Shown here: in pieces, positions 1 through 9,633 of the stretch
Numbering within the stretch: the first letter of the stretch is position 1
Layout: each line of letters opens with the position of its first letter
NCBI RefSeq assembly: GCF_026672255.1
Contig: NZ_JAPOHA010000005.1
Location: 143,614 to 207,613 of the forward strand
Direction of reading: 5' to 3'
Length of the DNA stretch: 64,000 bases
Source: Caproiciproducens galactitolivorans
GTDB taxonomy: Bacteria > Bacillota > Clostridia > Oscillospirales > Acutalibacteraceae
Notes under the pieces: generated by a model
Database searches by the model: none
The model's input: only the letters and a program-made list of their open reading frames with translations
Told to the model about the DNA's origin: nothing
Made by a program: the position numbers and the translations under genes

Positions 1-207
1 GTCGGTGTGCTGAATCAATTCGACGACGGTGCTGTGGTTGACACACAGGCGCTGATCGATTCCGGTATTGTGAAAACATGCTGCGACGGGATTAAAATTC
101 TTGGAAACGGCAATTTAAAGAAAAAACTTACTGTGAAGGTTACTGCTTACTCCGAAACCGCAAAACAAAAGATAGAAACCGCGGGTGGAAAGGCAGAGGT
201 GATCTAA
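1..207 (+). CDS. rplO: 50S ribosomal protein L15, C-terminal part
   Basis: The window opens inside this gene, and only the last 68 codons are present. The peptide ends with the L15 C-terminal pattern: a G-x-L region, then [14 protein letters not shown] and the final AxxxIExAGG motif before a TAA stop. L15 binds 23S rRNA late in assembly of the large subunit. secY starts two bases after the stop, which is the standard rplO-secY order of the spc operon. The 5' part, its start and its ribosome-binding site lie outside the window. Confidence 0.95.
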   Translation, partial: VGVLNQFDDGAVVDTQALIDSGIVKTCCDGIKILGNGNLKKKLTVKVTAYSETAKQKIETAGGKAEVI

Positions 208-208
208 G

Positions 209-1543
209 TTGTTTAAAACACTTAAGAATGCCTGGGGTATCCCCGATCTTCGGAAGAAGATTCTGTTTACACTTTTTATCATTATGGTTTTCCGCTTCGG
301 TGCTGTTATTCCGGTTCCGTTCCTCAATGTAACCGCGTTGAAGGGACTGATGAACACGGTCGACAAGACCGGTTCGGCACTGAGTTATCTTGATATGCTG
401 TCCGGCGGCGCTTTTGCAAACGGTACGCTGTTTGCAATGAGTGTTACGCCATACATCAACAGCTCCATTATTATGCAGCTCCTGACAGTCGCGATTCCCG
501 CTTTGGAAAGACTGGCGAAGGAAGGCGAAGAGGGCCGTAAAAGAATCGCCACCTACACCCGCTATGTAACGGTTGCACTTGGTCTGATTCAGGGTACCGC
601 GTATTACTTCTATCTGCGCAACAGCTCCTATCAGGGTACGCCGATTGCGAAGTACACAAAGGGCTGGCAGGAAGTTTTCGCAGCCTTCGTCATTATCATG
701 GTGTTTACCGCCGGTACCGCATTGATGATGTGGCTGGGCGAGCAAATCAACCAGCATGGTATTGGCAATGGTATTTCCATACTGCTGTTCGCCGGCATCG
801 TGGCAAGAATGCCGCATACGATTAATCTGCTGGGACAGTATATACAGGCTGCCAATCAGGATCCGTCCTCTTACGGCAAGTACTACTTCTTTGTACCGCT
901 GTTTGTAATCGTATTCCTGATCGTTATCTGGGTCATCGTTTTCATGAACGACGCGGAACGCCGCATCCCTGTTCAGTATGCGAAACGCATGGTGGGCAGA
1001 AAAATGTACGGCGGCCAGAGCAGTCATATTCCGATCAAGGTCGGTATGTCCGGCGTTATGCCGATTATTTTCGCAAGCTCCATTCTCTCAATCCCAAGTA
1101 CGATTCAGTTGTTCCTTGGCCAAAGGGTCATGACCGGCTTCTGGAAGAGCTTTTTCGACGCTTTTTCCACCACCGGTGTACTGTATTCGTTGGTTTATTT
1201 CCTGCTGATTATCATGTTTGCATATTTCTATGTAACAATTCAGTATAATCCGATTGAGATGGCCAATAATCTTCGTCAGAATAATGGCACAATCCCGGGT
1301 ATCCGTCCCGGCAAGCCTACTTCTGATTATATTGCGAGGATTCTTTCCAAGATCACTCTGATCGGCGCTCTGTTCCTCGCGGTGATCGCTCTTCTGCCAA
1401 TCATCTTCGGCGCCTTTACCGGCATGCACAACATGATGATCGGCGGTACGTCCATCCTGATTCTGGTTGGAGTTGCACTTGAAACCGTGAAGCAGATGGA
1501 GTCTCAGATGATGATGCGCCATTACAAAGGCTTCCTTGATTGA
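209..1543 (+). CDS. secY: Preprotein translocase subunit SecY
   Basis: SecY forms the membrane channel of the Sec translocase with SecE and SecG and receives SecA or ribosomes. The 444-residue product matches the usual length and has the expected series of about ten hydrophobic segments. It also has the N-terminal amphipathic stretch, the cytoplasmic loop with RRIPVQYAKRMVGRK, and the later loop FAYFYVTIQYNPIEMANNLR. I place the start at TTG 209, the first start codon after the L15 stop, with AGAGGTGAT just upstream. It sits between rplO and adk, as in most Firmicutes. Confidence 0.97.
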   Translation: MFKTLKNAWGIPDLRKKILFTLFIIMVFRFGAVIPVPFLNVTALKGLMNTVDKTGSALSYLDMLSGGAFANGTLFAMSVTPYINSSIIMQLLTVAIPALERLAKEGEEGRKRIATYTRYVTVALGLIQGTAYYFYLRNSSYQGTPIAKYTKGWQEVFAAFVIIMVFTAGTALMMWLGEQINQHGIGNGISILLFAGIVARMPHTINLLGQYIQAANQDPSSYGKYYFFVPLFVIVFLIVIWVIVFMNDAERRIPVQYAKRMVGRKMYGGQSSHIPIKVGMSGVMPIIFASSILSIPSTIQLFLGQRVMTGFWKSFFDAFSTTGVLYSLVYFLLIIMFAYFYVTIQYNPIEMANNLRQNNGTIPGIRPGKPTSDYIARILSKITLIGALFLAVIALLPIIFGAFTGMHNMMIGGTSILILVGVALETVKQMESQMMMRHYKGFLD

Positions 1544-1559
1544 TAAGGAGTGAGAGAAT

Positions 1560-2192
1560 ATGAAGCTGATACTTCTCGGCGCCCCAGGCGCCGGTAAGGG
1601 TACGCAAGCAGAAGTGATCTGCGGGCGTTTCAATATTCCAACAATTTCTACGGGCAACATTATCCGTGAAGCGCTGAAAAGCGGCACTGAAATGGGAGTT
1701 CGCGCAAAATCCTTCGTGGATGCGGGCAAACTTGTTCCGGACGAGGTCGTTATCGGGATCATTCAGGAGCGTTTAGCCAAGGATGACTGCAATAACGGTT
1801 TTGTGCTGGACGGTTTTCCGCGCACGATTCCCCAGGCCGAGGCTCTGGACAAAATGGGCATTCCGATCGACAAGGTAATCGATATTGAGGTTCCCGATGA
1901 AGTCATCGTGCAGCGTATGTCCGGACGCCGTGTCTGCGAGAGCTGCGGAGCCAGCTACCATCTGCTTTACAATAAGCCGGATGTCGAGGGCGTTTGCAGC
2001 AAATGCGGCGGCACCCTTGTTCAGCGCAAGGACGATCACCCGGATACGGTGAAAGAGCGCTTAAAGGTATATCACGAGCAAACCGAACCCCTGAAGGGCT
2101 ATTATTCCAAGCAGGGTAAGCTTTGTGTCGTAGAAGGGCAGGAAGACGTTGCGAGTACAACGAAACGGATTCTTGCCGCAATCGAGGCGTAA
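1560..2192 (+). CDS. adk: Adenylate kinase with zinc-binding lid
   Basis: Adenylate kinase interconverts ATP, AMP and ADP (ATP + AMP to 2 ADP). The 210-residue protein has the P-loop GAPGAGKGTQ at the N terminus, the AMP-binding stretch with STGNIIREA, and the DGFPRT motif. The lid has four cysteines (CESCG near residue 123 and CSKCG near residue 145), as in zinc-containing Gram-positive adenylate kinases. It is preceded by a GGAGTGAG ribosome-binding site. It lies in the conserved secY-adk-map order, with map starting two bases after its stop. Confidence 0.97.
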   Translation: MKLILLGAPGAGKGTQAEVICGRFNIPTISTGNIIREALKSGTEMGVRAKSFVDAGKLVPDEVVIGIIQERLAKDDCNNGFVLDGFPRTIPQAEALDKMGIPIDKVIDIEVPDEVIVQRMSGRRVCESCGASYHLLYNKPDVEGVCSKCGGTLVQRKDDHPDTVKERLKVYHEQTEPLKGYYSKQGKLCVVEGQEDVASTTKRILAAIEA

Positions 2193-2194
2193 TC

Positions 2195-2947
2195 ATGATA
2201 GTGCTAAAAACCAGCCGTGAACTCAAAATTATGAGGGAAGCGTGCAGGATATCTGCCAACGCACTAAAGCTGGCCGGCAAAGCGGTTGAGCCCGGGGTAT
2301 CCACCTGGGAAATCGACCGCCTTGTCCGCCGCTACATCGAGGAACAGGGCGCAACGCCTTCCTTCCTCGGGTACGGCGGCTTTCCGGCGAGCGCATGTAT
2401 TTCCGTAAACGATGTGGTTATCCATGGCATACCCCATAAGGGAACCATTTTAAAACAGGGCGATATCGTCAGTGTTGACGTAGGCGCTGTTTTCGAAGGC
2501 TTTAACGGAGACAACGCGTACACATTTCCGTGCGGCGATGTCAGTTCCGAAGCGCAGGCCCTTATGGATACAACACGCGAAAGCCTTTACGAAGGAATCA
2601 AAGCCGCAAAGGCCGGTGGGCGCATCGGCGATATCGGCAGCGCGGTTCAAAGGTATGCCGAAGCTCGCGGTTACTCGGTGGTACGGGATTATGTCGGCCA
2701 CGGAGTAGGTGCGAAGATGCATGAAGACCCTAGCGTTCCTAATTACGGCACACCCGGCAGGGGTGTGCGCCTGTTGCCAGGCATGACTATCGCGATTGAA
2801 CCAATGATCAACCAGGGTGTAAAGGAAGTAAAAACGCTGGCGGACGGTTGGACGACCGTAACTGCCGACGGAAAGCTTTCCGCGCACTTTGAGCATTCCG
2901 TCGCCATTACCCCGGACGGTCCTGTAATTTTAACATTACCGGATTGA
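2195..2947 (+). CDS. map: Methionine aminopeptidase, type I
   Basis: This enzyme removes the initiator methionine from new proteins. The 250-residue product has all five metal ligands of the family: the two Asp in SVDVGA and GDNAYTF, His in GHGVG, Glu in IEPM and Glu in HFEHSVA. I use ATG 2195, two bases after the adk stop. The frame is open further upstream inside adk, but that extension has no homology to the family and no better ribosome-binding site. The gene is a normal member of the spc operon. Confidence 0.96.
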   Translation: MIVLKTSRELKIMREACRISANALKLAGKAVEPGVSTWEIDRLVRRYIEEQGATPSFLGYGGFPASACISVNDVVIHGIPHKGTILKQGDIVSVDVGAVFEGFNGDNAYTFPCGDVSSEAQALMDTTRESLYEGIKAAKAGGRIGDIGSAVQRYAEARGYSVVRDYVGHGVGAKMHEDPSVPNYGTPGRGVRLLPGMTIAIEPMINQGVKEVKTLADGWTTVTADGKLSAHFEHSVAITPDGPVILTLPD

Positions 2948-2958
2948 GGAGGGTGACG

Positions 2959-3225
2959 ATGGACTTTGTCAGAGGACTGGTTGTTCGGTCGGCCGCGGGG
3001 CGCGACAAGGGAGGCTTTTTCGCCGTGCTGGAGGCGGACGACGTTTATGCCGTTATTTGTGACGGGAAACGCCGCAGCCTTGATAACCCCAAAAGGAAAA
3101 AGCTGAAACATTTATCTGCGACCAAAACCGTACTGGCCGAAGGTTCAATGCAGACCAACCGTGAAATACGATGTGCTCTCAGGGGCTTTAACGCCGGGAG
3201 CCGTTTTCCACATGAGGAGGGTTAA
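2959..3225 (+). CDS. KOW-domain RNA-binding protein (L14e/L6e/L27e-like)
   Basis: A small basic protein of 88 residues with a KOW-type start (VRGLVVRSAAGRDKGGFFAVLE), in which the Gly after Asp-Lys is typical of KOW RNA-binding loops. Genes like this sit between map and infA in many clostridia and are annotated as KOW or L14e-like proteins. A ribosome-associated role is inferred and the exact function is unknown. ATG 2959 is chosen because GAGGAGGG lies eight bases upstream; the in-frame TTG at 2944 would overlap map and precede that site. Confidence 0.85.
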   Translation: MDFVRGLVVRSAAGRDKGGFFAVLEADDVYAVICDGKRRSLDNPKRKKLKHLSATKTVLAEGSMQTNREIRCALRGFNAGSRFPHEEG

Positions 3226-3228
3226 CAT

Positions 3229-3447
3229 ATGTCGAAACAGGACGTAATAGAAACTGAAGGCGTAGTAACCGAAGCGCTGCCAAACGCAATGTTCATGGTA
3301 GAGCTTCCTAATCACCATACGATACTCGCGCATATTTCCGGCAAGCTGCGAATGAACTTCATCCGCATTCTGCCGGGCGACAAGGTCACAATTGAGCTGT
3401 CGCCTTACGACTTGACGCGCGGGCGCATCACATGGCGTTCAAAGTAA
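3229..3447 (+). CDS. infA: Translation initiation factor IF-1
   Basis: IF-1 binds the A site of the 30S subunit and helps IF-2 and IF-3 in start-codon selection. The 72-residue length is exactly typical. The sequence runs through the S1/OB fold: [42 protein letters not shown] and a C-terminal [10 protein letters not shown]. The ribosome-binding site GAGGAGGG overlaps the end of the preceding KOW gene, which suggests translational coupling. Confidence 0.97.
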   Translation: MSKQDVIETEGVVTEALPNAMFMVELPNHHTILAHISGKLRMNFIRILPGDKVTIELSPYDLTRGRITWRSK

Positions 3448-3477
3448 AACAAAGACTCGCTAAGGGAGGGCGCACAA

Positions 3478-3591
3478 ATGAAAGTAAGACCTTCTGTCAA
3501 AAAAATTTGTGAAAAATGCAAAATCATCAAACGCAAGGGTAAGGTCATGGTAATCTGTGACAACCCGAAGCATAAGCAGCGCCAGGGATAA
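3478..3591 (+). CDS. rpmJ: 50S ribosomal protein L36
   Basis: A very short gene of 37 codons beginning [15 protein letters not shown] and ending in the basic tail KHKQRQG. Cysteines at positions 11, 14 and 27 plus His 32 make it the zinc-binding (C+) form of L36. AAGGGAGG lies seven bases before the ATG. It sits between infA and rpsM, as in most bacteria. Confidence 0.97.
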   Translation: MKVRPSVKKICEKCKIIKRKGKVMVICDNPKHKQRQG

Positions 3592-3629
3592 TTTGGCGCA
3601 GACCTATTAACAATGGAGGTGCAACCAAT

Positions 3630-3998
3630 ATGGCGCGTATATCAGGTGTTGATCTGCCGAGAGATAAGCGCATCGAAATTGCTCTTACCTATATCTTCGG
3701 AATCGGACGCAGAACCGCTACAGAAATCTGTTCGGCAACAGGCGTCAACCCGGACACCCGTGTAAGGGATTTAACAGAAGACGATGCGGCGAAACTCAGA
3801 GAATATATTGACCATAACTGCCGCGTGGAAGGCGATCTTCGCCGCGACGTAGCATTTGACATTAAGAGACTCATTGAAATCGGCTGCTACCGCGGGATTC
3901 GTCACCGCAAGGGTCTGCCGGTTAGAGGCCAGCGTTCCAAAACCAACGCGCGCACGCGCAAAGGCCCGAGAAAGACAATGGCCAACAAGAAGAAGTAA
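3630..3998 (+). CDS. rpsM: 30S ribosomal protein S13
   Basis: S13 lies in the head of the 30S subunit and contacts the P-site tRNA and the 50S subunit. The 122-residue product begins [22 protein letters not shown] and ends with the basic tail [19 protein letters not shown]. It contains the helix-hairpin-helix part (IFGIGRRTA) and the [17 protein letters not shown] motif. GGAGG precedes the ATG at normal spacing. Confidence 0.98.
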   Translation: MARISGVDLPRDKRIEIALTYIFGIGRRTATEICSATGVNPDTRVRDLTEDDAAKLREYIDHNCRVEGDLRRDVAFDIKRLIEIGCYRGIRHRKGLPVRGQRSKTNARTRKGPRKTMANKKK

Positions 3999-4016
3999 TA
4001 GGGAGGGATTCTAAAA

Positions 4017-4427
4017 ATGGCAGCACAAAAGGGCGCAGCTAAAAAAGGCACCGCAGTTCGCAGACGCCGTGAGCGTAAAAATATAGATCGCGGAGCCGCT
4101 CATATCCAGTCCACCTTTAACAACACGATTGTTACCATTACCGATGTGCAGGGCAATGCGGTGTCGTGGGCAAGTTCAGGTGAATTAGGATTCAGAGGTT
4201 CCAGAAAGTCCACTCCTTTTGCCGCTCAGACCGCAGCTGAAACCGCCGCGAAAGCAGCGATGGAACATGGTATGAAAACGGTTGAGGTTTTTGTAAAGGG
4301 ACCGGGAGCCGGCCGTGAAGCGGCAATCCGCGCACTTCAGGGCGCAGGTCTTGAAGTCAGCATGATTAAAGACGTTACCCCGATTCCGCATAACGGATGC
4401 CGTCCTCCGAAGAGAAGACGCGTATAG
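4017..4427 (+). CDS. rpsK: 30S ribosomal protein S11
   Basis: S11 is on the platform of the small subunit near the mRNA exit. The 136-residue protein has the family signature from [15 protein letters not shown] through [20 protein letters not shown] and the C-terminal [16 protein letters not shown]. It follows rpsM by 18 bases with a GGGAGGGAT ribosome-binding site. Confidence 0.98.
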   Translation: MAAQKGAAKKGTAVRRRRERKNIDRGAAHIQSTFNNTIVTITDVQGNAVSWASSGELGFRGSRKSTPFAAQTAAETAAKAAMEHGMKTVEVFVKGPGAGREAAIRALQGAGLEVSMIKDVTPIPHNGCRPPKRRRV

Positions 4428-4460
4428 TATAAAACCGATAATAGGAGGTGCAACCATAAT

Positions 4461-5087
4461 ATGGCAAGATATACAGACGCTGTGTGCAAACTTTGCCGCC
4501 GTGAAGGACAGAAGCTGTTTCTGAAGGGCGCAAGATGCTATACAGATAAATGCGGGGTTACCCGCAGAGCATACGCCCCGGGCCAGCATGGCCAGGGCCG
4601 CAAGAAGACATCCGAGTACGGCCTGCAGCTTCGTGCAAAGCAGATGACAAAACGTTACTACGGTGTTTTGGAGTCCCAGTTCAGAAGTTACTACGACCTT
4701 GCGACGAAAAAAGAAGGTAAAACCGGTGACGAACTGCTGGCAATTCTGGAATCCCGCCTCGATAACGTCGTTTATCGTCTTGGCTGGGGAAGCTCCAGAG
4801 CGGAAGCCCGTCAGCTCGTTGTTCACGGTCACTTTAACGTGAACGGCAGAAGGGTCGACATTCCTTCCTACCTTACAAAGCCGGGTGAAGTCATTTCCAT
4901 CCGCGATAAGAGCCGCCAGAGTGTCAAGATTAAAGCGGTTGTTGAGGAAAATGCGTCCCGTCCGGTTGCGAAGTGGCTTGACGTGAATCGTGAAACACTG
5001 GAAGGCAAGGTACTTGCATTGCCGACCCGCGAGGATATTGACCTGGCAGTCGATGAGACTCTCATCGTTGAGTTGTACTCCAAATAA
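4461..5087 (+). CDS. rpsD: 30S ribosomal protein S4
   Basis: S4 is a primary 16S rRNA-binding protein and, in many bacteria, a translational repressor of the alpha operon. The 208-residue product has an N-terminal zinc-type cysteine set (C9, C12, C26 and C31, within CKLC and CYTDKCG). Its S4 RNA-binding domain lies near residues 95-155 ([20 protein letters not shown]). TAGGAGGTG precedes the ATG. The cysteines mark the zinc-binding form of S4. Confidence 0.98.
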   Translation: MARYTDAVCKLCRREGQKLFLKGARCYTDKCGVTRRAYAPGQHGQGRKKTSEYGLQLRAKQMTKRYYGVLESQFRSYYDLATKKEGKTGDELLAILESRLDNVVYRLGWGSSRAEARQLVVHGHFNVNGRRVDIPSYLTKPGEVISIRDKSRQSVKIKAVVEENASRPVAKWLDVNRETLEGKVLALPTREDIDLAVDETLIVELYSK

Positions 5088-5160
5088 TGCCGTTTCTTAA
5101 CAGCATAGATCAAACATCATGGCTGATAATGAATCCGCTATATGTCAAGGAGGGTCGCTA

Positions 5161-6114
5161 ATGATCGAGATTGAGAAGCCAAAAATTGAAACAGAAGAGT
5201 TAAGTAATGACGGAACCTACGGCAAATTTGTCGTAGAACCGCTTGAGCGGGGCTTTGGAACTACCTTGGGCAACTGTCTAAGGCGTGTCCTTTTATCGTC
5301 GCTGCCGGGTGTAGCAGTCACATCAATCAAAATAGACGGCGTTCTTCATGAGTTTTCCACCATTCCCGGAGTGAAAGAGGACGTCACCGAGATAGTGCTC
5401 AATATCAAGGGATTGACCGCCAAGCTCCATTGCGACGGCCCAAAAACAGTTGAAATCTGTGCGGAGGGTCCGTGCGATGTAACGGCCGACTCTATCAAGT
5501 GCGACAGCGAGGTTGAAATCCTTAATCCCGAGATGCATATTGCAACTCTGGGAGAGGGAGCAAAGCTGTATATGGAATTGACCCTGGACAAGGGCCGCGG
5601 ATATGTTCCCGCCGAAAGGAACAAGCAGAACCTGAACGCAAATGTAATCGGCGAACTTCCGGTGGATTCCATTTACACTCCTGTTTATAAGGTGAATTAT
5701 AATGTTGAGCCAACCCGTGTAGGCCAAAGCATCGACTTTGACAAGCTTACACTCGAAGTTTGGACCAACGGAATTATCGGAGCGCAGGAAGCGGTTTCTT
5801 TGGCCGCGAAAGTCCTTACCGAACATCTGAACCTCTTTGTTGATTTGTCCGACAAGGGCAGCAGCACCGAGATCATGGTGGAAAAGGACGATAAGGGCAA
5901 GGAAAAAGTGCTCGAAATGACAATTGAGGAACTCGATCTTTCCGTCCGTTCCTTCAACTGCCTGAAGCGTGCCGGTATCAATACGGTTGAAGACCTGATC
6001 AATAAATCCGAAGAGGATATGATGAAGGTTCGCAACCTCGGACGTAAATCCCTTGAGGAGGTTGTCTGGAAGATGGCCTCCCTCGGTTTCAATCTACGCA
6101 AGGACGATGAATAA
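5161..6114 (+). CDS. rpoA: RNA polymerase alpha subunit
   Basis: Alpha dimerises to nucleate RNA polymerase assembly, and its C-terminal domain binds UP elements and activators. The 317-residue product has the N-terminal assembly domain ([20 protein letters not shown]) and the C-terminal domain ([17 protein letters not shown], then [15 protein letters not shown]). ATG 5161 is preferred because AAGGAGGG lies upstream of it. An in-frame ATG at 5119 would add 14 residues without homology. Confidence 0.97.
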   Translation: MIEIEKPKIETEELSNDGTYGKFVVEPLERGFGTTLGNCLRRVLLSSLPGVAVTSIKIDGVLHEFSTIPGVKEDVTEIVLNIKGLTAKLHCDGPKTVEICAEGPCDVTADSIKCDSEVEILNPEMHIATLGEGAKLYMELTLDKGRGYVPAERNKQNLNANVIGELPVDSIYTPVYKVNYNVEPTRVGQSIDFDKLTLEVWTNGIIGAQEAVSLAAKVLTEHLNLFVDLSDKGSSTEIMVEKDDKGKEKVLEMTIEELDLSVRSFNCLKRAGINTVEDLINKSEEDMMKVRNLGRKSLEEVVWKMASLGFNLRKDDE

Positions 6115-6152
6115 TCCCTTGTGCAAACCTAAGGTAAAGGAGTGATATTTCG

Positions 6153-6494
6153 ATGCCCGGAACCAGAAAGCTCGGAAGAGACACTGACCACAGAACCGCC
6201 ATGCTGAGGGCGATGGTTACCTTTCTTTTAGAGAACGGCAAAATCGAAACCACAGTGACTCGCGCCAAGGAGGTCCGCTCCATGACCGAGAAAATGATAA
6301 CGATTGCGAAGGAAAACAACCTTCACAACAAGCGCCTTGTAATGGCTTTCGTTACAAAGGAAGACGTAGCGAATAAGCTGTTTAATGAGATTGCTCCGAA
6401 GTATGCCGATCGCAACGGCGGTTATACGCGCATCAGCAAGCTTGGCCCCCGCCGCGGTGACGCCGCCGAGATGGGAATTATCGAACTCATTTAA
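6153..6494 (+). CDS. rplQ: 50S ribosomal protein L17
   Basis: The 113-residue product has the L17 start ([19 protein letters not shown]) and the C-terminal [20 protein letters not shown]. It is the last gene of the alpha operon. It is preceded by AAAGGAG and followed 16 bases later by a clear terminator, so the ribosomal transcript probably ends there. Confidence 0.98.
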   Translation: MPGTRKLGRDTDHRTAMLRAMVTFLLENGKIETTVTRAKEVRSMTEKMITIAKENNLHNKRLVMAFVTKEDVANKLFNEIAPKYADRNGGYTRISKLGPRRGDAAEMGIIELI

Positions 6495-6510
6495 GATAAG
6501 CATTTTTGAA

Positions 6511-6538
6511 AGGCTGCCGGGTTACGGCGGCCTTTTTT
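6511..6538 (+). terminator. Rho-independent terminator of the alpha operon
   Basis: AGGCTGCCG and CGGCGGCCT pair as a nine-base stem with one T-G wobble around a GGTTA loop, followed by six Ts. It lies just after rplQ. Confidence 0.9.
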
Positions 6539-6574
6539 GCTGTCATTTATTAAACAAGATAAGGATGAGGTAGT

Positions 6575-7024
6575 ATGTATGTAGTCAGTTCCTGTTTAGC
6601 GGGAATTCCTTGCAGATATGACGGAAAAAGCTGCGCGAACAAGGTTGTCGTTGAATTGGTGAAGCAGGGGAAGGCCGTTCCGGTTTGTCCGGAGCAATTG
6701 GCCGGTTTGCCTGCCCCGCGGCCATGCTGCGAGATTCTCGCCGAGCAAAGCGGGAAGAAAAGAGTGATGAACGCAGACGGAAAAGACCTTACAAAAGAAT
6801 TTGTGGACGGTGCGCAAAAGGCCCTTCGAATCGCGAAAGAGAAAGGAATCACAAAAGCGATCCTAAAGTCCAAAAGTCCATCGTGCGGGTGCGGGTGCAT
6901 CTATGACGGAACGTTTTCGGGCAAAACAATCGCAGGGAACGGAATAACTGCGGAGCTTTTCCTAGAAAATGGAATAGAAGTGCTGACGGAAAATGAGGCA
7001 GATAAGCAAAAGGCCTTCCCTTAA
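6575..7024 (+). CDS. DUF523 / TudS-like desulfidase
   Basis: This 149-residue protein belongs to the DUF523 family. Characterised members (TudS) use a [4Fe-4S] cluster to remove sulfur from thiouracil-type substrates. The family pattern is visible: SSCLAGIPCRYDG at the N terminus, PVCPEQLAGLPAPRP near residue 36, PCCE, and KSPSCG near residue 100. The Cys in SSCLAG, PVCPEQ and SPSCG are the likely cluster ligands (inferred from the family). It is a stand-alone gene after the ribosomal operon, with a weak AGGATGAGG ribosome-binding site. Confidence 0.8.
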   Translation: MYVVSSCLAGIPCRYDGKSCANKVVVELVKQGKAVPVCPEQLAGLPAPRPCCEILAEQSGKKRVMNADGKDLTKEFVDGAQKALRIAKEKGITKAILKSKSPSCGCGCIYDGTFSGKTIAGNGITAELFLENGIEVLTENEADKQKAFP

Positions 7025-7241
7025 GCGGCGATCTTCATGTATTTTATTCCATAATTGTAAAATACAGAAAATTTATCAGACATACCTTGGGGCATAAATA
7101 AGACTATATCCGGCAAAAAGATTGCCAATAATTACAATAAAGAATTATTCTTGAATTCGATTATTTCCAGCTTATTTTCCTATAAAATGAAGTCTGTTCC
7201 AGCAATGGGAAAATTCATTTACAAATGAAAGGAAATGAGCA

Positions 7242-9497
7242 ATGAAGAGGAGAATTCAGGCATTAAGCATGGTTCTGGTACTGTCGCTTATCGTTTCTGT
7301 GTTCGGAAATACGGCGGCCTTCGCCGCGGCCGCGACGAAAATTACTTTTCCGGAAGAAACGAACGCGTTTCAGTCCATGCAGTTAAACGCAATGTATTAT
7401 GGTCTGGAGGTGGATGTCAGTAATCCGGACGTAACCCTTACGGCTGTTTCGAGTGATCCGTCTATCGTAGATATTCAGGAGGAGAAGGAGACAAGCGGTT
7501 CCGGTAACTTTTATTTTGACCTTGCGGCACGCAAAAACGGCGAGGCTACGCTAACCTTTACCACTTCCGACGGCGTATCCGCAACGAAAACGATTACGGT
7601 AGAAGGTACGGGCGAGCCGACTTACACAATGACCTCAGATGTAACAGGCGATTTCTCGCTTAACAAGGGCAGCAGTAAAATCGTTAAAATCCATTTTGAA
7701 AATAAGGATGTGGATACATATTCTTTTCCGATTATAAGCGCCCAAACGCAAGATACGATAAAATCCACATTGATTGATATTGATATGGACAACAACGACT
7801 ATTATTACCGTTTAGACGCGGTTGGCAATGTGGGCCAGAATGACGATTTGTACATCGGGGCATTCGGGTTTATTCCGAATAAACTGTGTACGGTATCCAT
7901 CATTCAGAATAAAGACCTTCATTTGGATACCACATCCGAATATATCTGCAATACCGGTGACAAATATCATTTTATTGCCTATACCGATTCAGGCATCAAT
8001 CCGGAAATCAATGTAGACAACAAAAATGTTTCCGTTACTTTTGTAACAACGGTATACGGCGGTTATGAATATGAAGTGGAAGCTATGCACCCGGGTACAT
8101 CCCTGATTACCGCGACTTTGAACGGGGAAACGGCTTCCTTCCCGGTTACCGTTAACCAGGAAGACGATTTTCCGATTGTTAATCCGATTACGCCAAGCGC
8201 GGTCAGCCTTTCACAGGGAGATTCCTACACCTACAAGGTAACCGCGATGGGCGGCGGCGTTCCGACCATTGTGCCGGATACGGATGGCGTGGTAACCGTA
8301 GAACTTGAGAAAAAAGACGGAACCGATTATTACTTCCATGTTACCGCGGTCGGACAGCCGTCCAGCCAAACCAATCTGAGCGTCATGTTCCCCCAGAGCA
8401 CGTATGATGATTACCGTGTCGATCTTGGCAGCATAACGGTTAAGGATGGCGGTACGCCGGCGCCGAAGTCGGATACCAATGATAACTTTACGCTGAAGAA
8501 GGGCGAAAGCTATACCTTTACAGTCAGCAACGCGACCGACTTCCACGCGGGTTCTTCCGGTGTCTTCAAAATCGAGAAAGTCAGTACCTCCGGAAGCGAA
8601 ACAAAATATAAAATCACGGCGGTCGGAACTCCGGGGCAATCCGCGGGCTTTTATATGAGCGCGCCGGGCTATCCCGCACAGAAGGTTTGTGTGGTCACCG
8701 TGGGCGCTCCCGCCCCGAAATCCGATACAAATTCGGATTTCACCTTAAAGCAGGGCGCAAGCTATACCTTCAAAATCAGCAATGCAACCGATTTCCACGC
8801 GGGTTCTTCCGGCGTTTTCAAAATAGAGAAGGTCGGTACCTCCGACAGCGATACGAACTATAAAATCACGGCGATCGGCGCTCCGGGGCAATCGGCGGGC
8901 TTTTATATGGCCGCACCGGGCTATCCGACGCAGAAGGTCTGCGCGGTTACCGTGGGCGCTCCCGCTTCCGCCCCTGCCCCGAAATCCGATACAACCTCTG
9001 ATTTCACCTTAAAGCAGGGCGCAAGCTATACATTCAGAATCAGCAATGCAGCCGATTTCCACGCGGGTTCTTCCGGCGTTTTCAAAATCGAGAAAATCAG
9101 TACCACCAAAAGCGATACGAACTATAAGATCACGGCAATCGGCGCTCCGGGACAGTCGGCGGGCTTTTACATGAGCGCGCCGGGCTATCCGACGCAGAAG
9201 GTCTGCGCGGTTACCGTGGGCGCGCCGGACCCCGTAACCATTCGGTCCGATACCAATTCGGATTTTAGTCTGGCGAAAGGTGCTTCCTACCAGTTCCAAA
9301 TTACAGCGCCCGGCGCTTCTTCCGTTTCTTTCACAAGCGGCACCGGCGGCGTATTCCAGATTACCTTCCTTCGCCATACGGGCGACAATTTCTTCTACAA
9401 AATTACGGCGATCGGCAAAACCGGTCAGCAATCGGGTATCTACGCTTCCGTTCCCGGCCAGGCGGCCAAAAAACTCTGCGTTGTTACCGTTAAATAA
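7242..9497 (+). CDS. Secreted protein with tandem beta-rich repeats, function unknown
   Basis: A 751-residue protein with a clear signal peptide (MKRRIQALSMVLVLSLIVSV, cleavage near AFAAAA). The first 400 residues look like bacterial Ig-like (BIg) domains, with phrases such as SSDPSIVDI, ITATLNGETASFPVTV and repeated VTV ends. Residues about 405-750 are four tandem copies of an 85-90 residue unit that starts with KSDTNSDFTLKQGASYTF and ends with GFYMSAPGYPTQKVCAVTV. A degenerate earlier copy begins near residue 128. There is no LPxTG, SLH or membrane anchor, so it is probably released or held non-covalently. GGAAATGAGC precedes the ATG. The 217 bp before it is A+T-rich, with no gene seen. I do not recognise a function. 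Confidence 0.75.
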   Translation: MKRRIQALSMVLVLSLIVSVFGNTAAFAAAATKITFPEETNAFQSMQLNAMYYGLEVDVSNPDVTLTAVSSDPSIVDIQEEKETSGSGNFYFDLAARKNGEATLTFTTSDGVSATKTITVEGTGEPTYTMTSDVTGDFSLNKGSSKIVKIHFENKDVDTYSFPIISAQTQDTIKSTLIDIDMDNNDYYYRLDAVGNVGQNDDLYIGAFGFIPNKLCTVSIIQNKDLHLDTTSEYICNTGDKYHFIAYTDSGINPEINVDNKNVSVTFVTTVYGGYEYEVEAMHPGTSLITATLNGETASFPVTVNQEDDFPIVNPITPSAVSLSQGDSYTYKVTAMGGGVPTIVPDTDGVVTVELEKKDGTDYYFHVTAVGQPSSQTNLSVMFPQSTYDDYRVDLGSITVKDGGTPAPKSDTNDNFTLKKGESYTFTVSNATDFHAGSSGVFKIEKVSTSGSETKYKITAVGTPGQSAGFYMSAPGYPAQKVCVVTVGAPAPKSDTNSDFTLKQGASYTFKISNATDFHAGSSGVFKIEKVGTSDSDTNYKITAIGAPGQSAGFYMAAPGYPTQKVCAVTVGAPASAPAPKSDTTSDFTLKQGASYTFRISNAADFHAGSSGVFKIEKISTTKSDTNYKITAIGAPGQSAGFYMSAPGYPTQKVCAVTVGAPDPVTIRSDTNSDFSLAKGASYQFQITAPGASSVSFTSGTGGVFQITFLRHTGDNFFYKITAIGKTGQQSGIYASVPGQAAKKLCVVTVK
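8455..9495 (+). repeat. Four tandem in-gene repeats of about 260 bp
   Basis: Repeat units start near 8458, 8708, 8975 and 9238. The first three share long identical stretches at the DNA level (for example the block around TTCCACGCGGGTTCTTCCGG at 8540, 8797 and 9055), which points to recent duplication or ongoing gene conversion. The fourth is more divergent. Confidence 0.85.
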
Positions 9498-9515
9498 AAT
9501 TGAACCCCAAAACGA

Positions 9516-9545
9516 AAGGACCGCCAATTTCGGCGGCCCTTTTTC
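9516..9545 (+). terminator. Terminator after the repeat protein
   Basis: GGACCGCC pairs with GGCGGCCC around AATTTC with one mismatch, followed by a T-rich run (TTTTTCTTTTT). Confidence 0.85.
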
Positions 9546-9554
9546 TTTTTGATC

Positions 9555-9583
9555 TTGAATAAAATAAATTTTCGGTTTATAAT
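9555..9583 (+). promoter_or_regulatory. Sigma-A-type promoter of nagA
   Basis: TTGAAT at 9555-9560 and TATAAT at 9578-9583 are separated by 17 bases and lie about 50 bases before the nagA start. Confidence 0.7.
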
Positions 9584-9633
9584 GAAAAAAAGAATAAAAT
9601 ATTTTTCTGATTATTTGGATAGGGGTGTATTCG

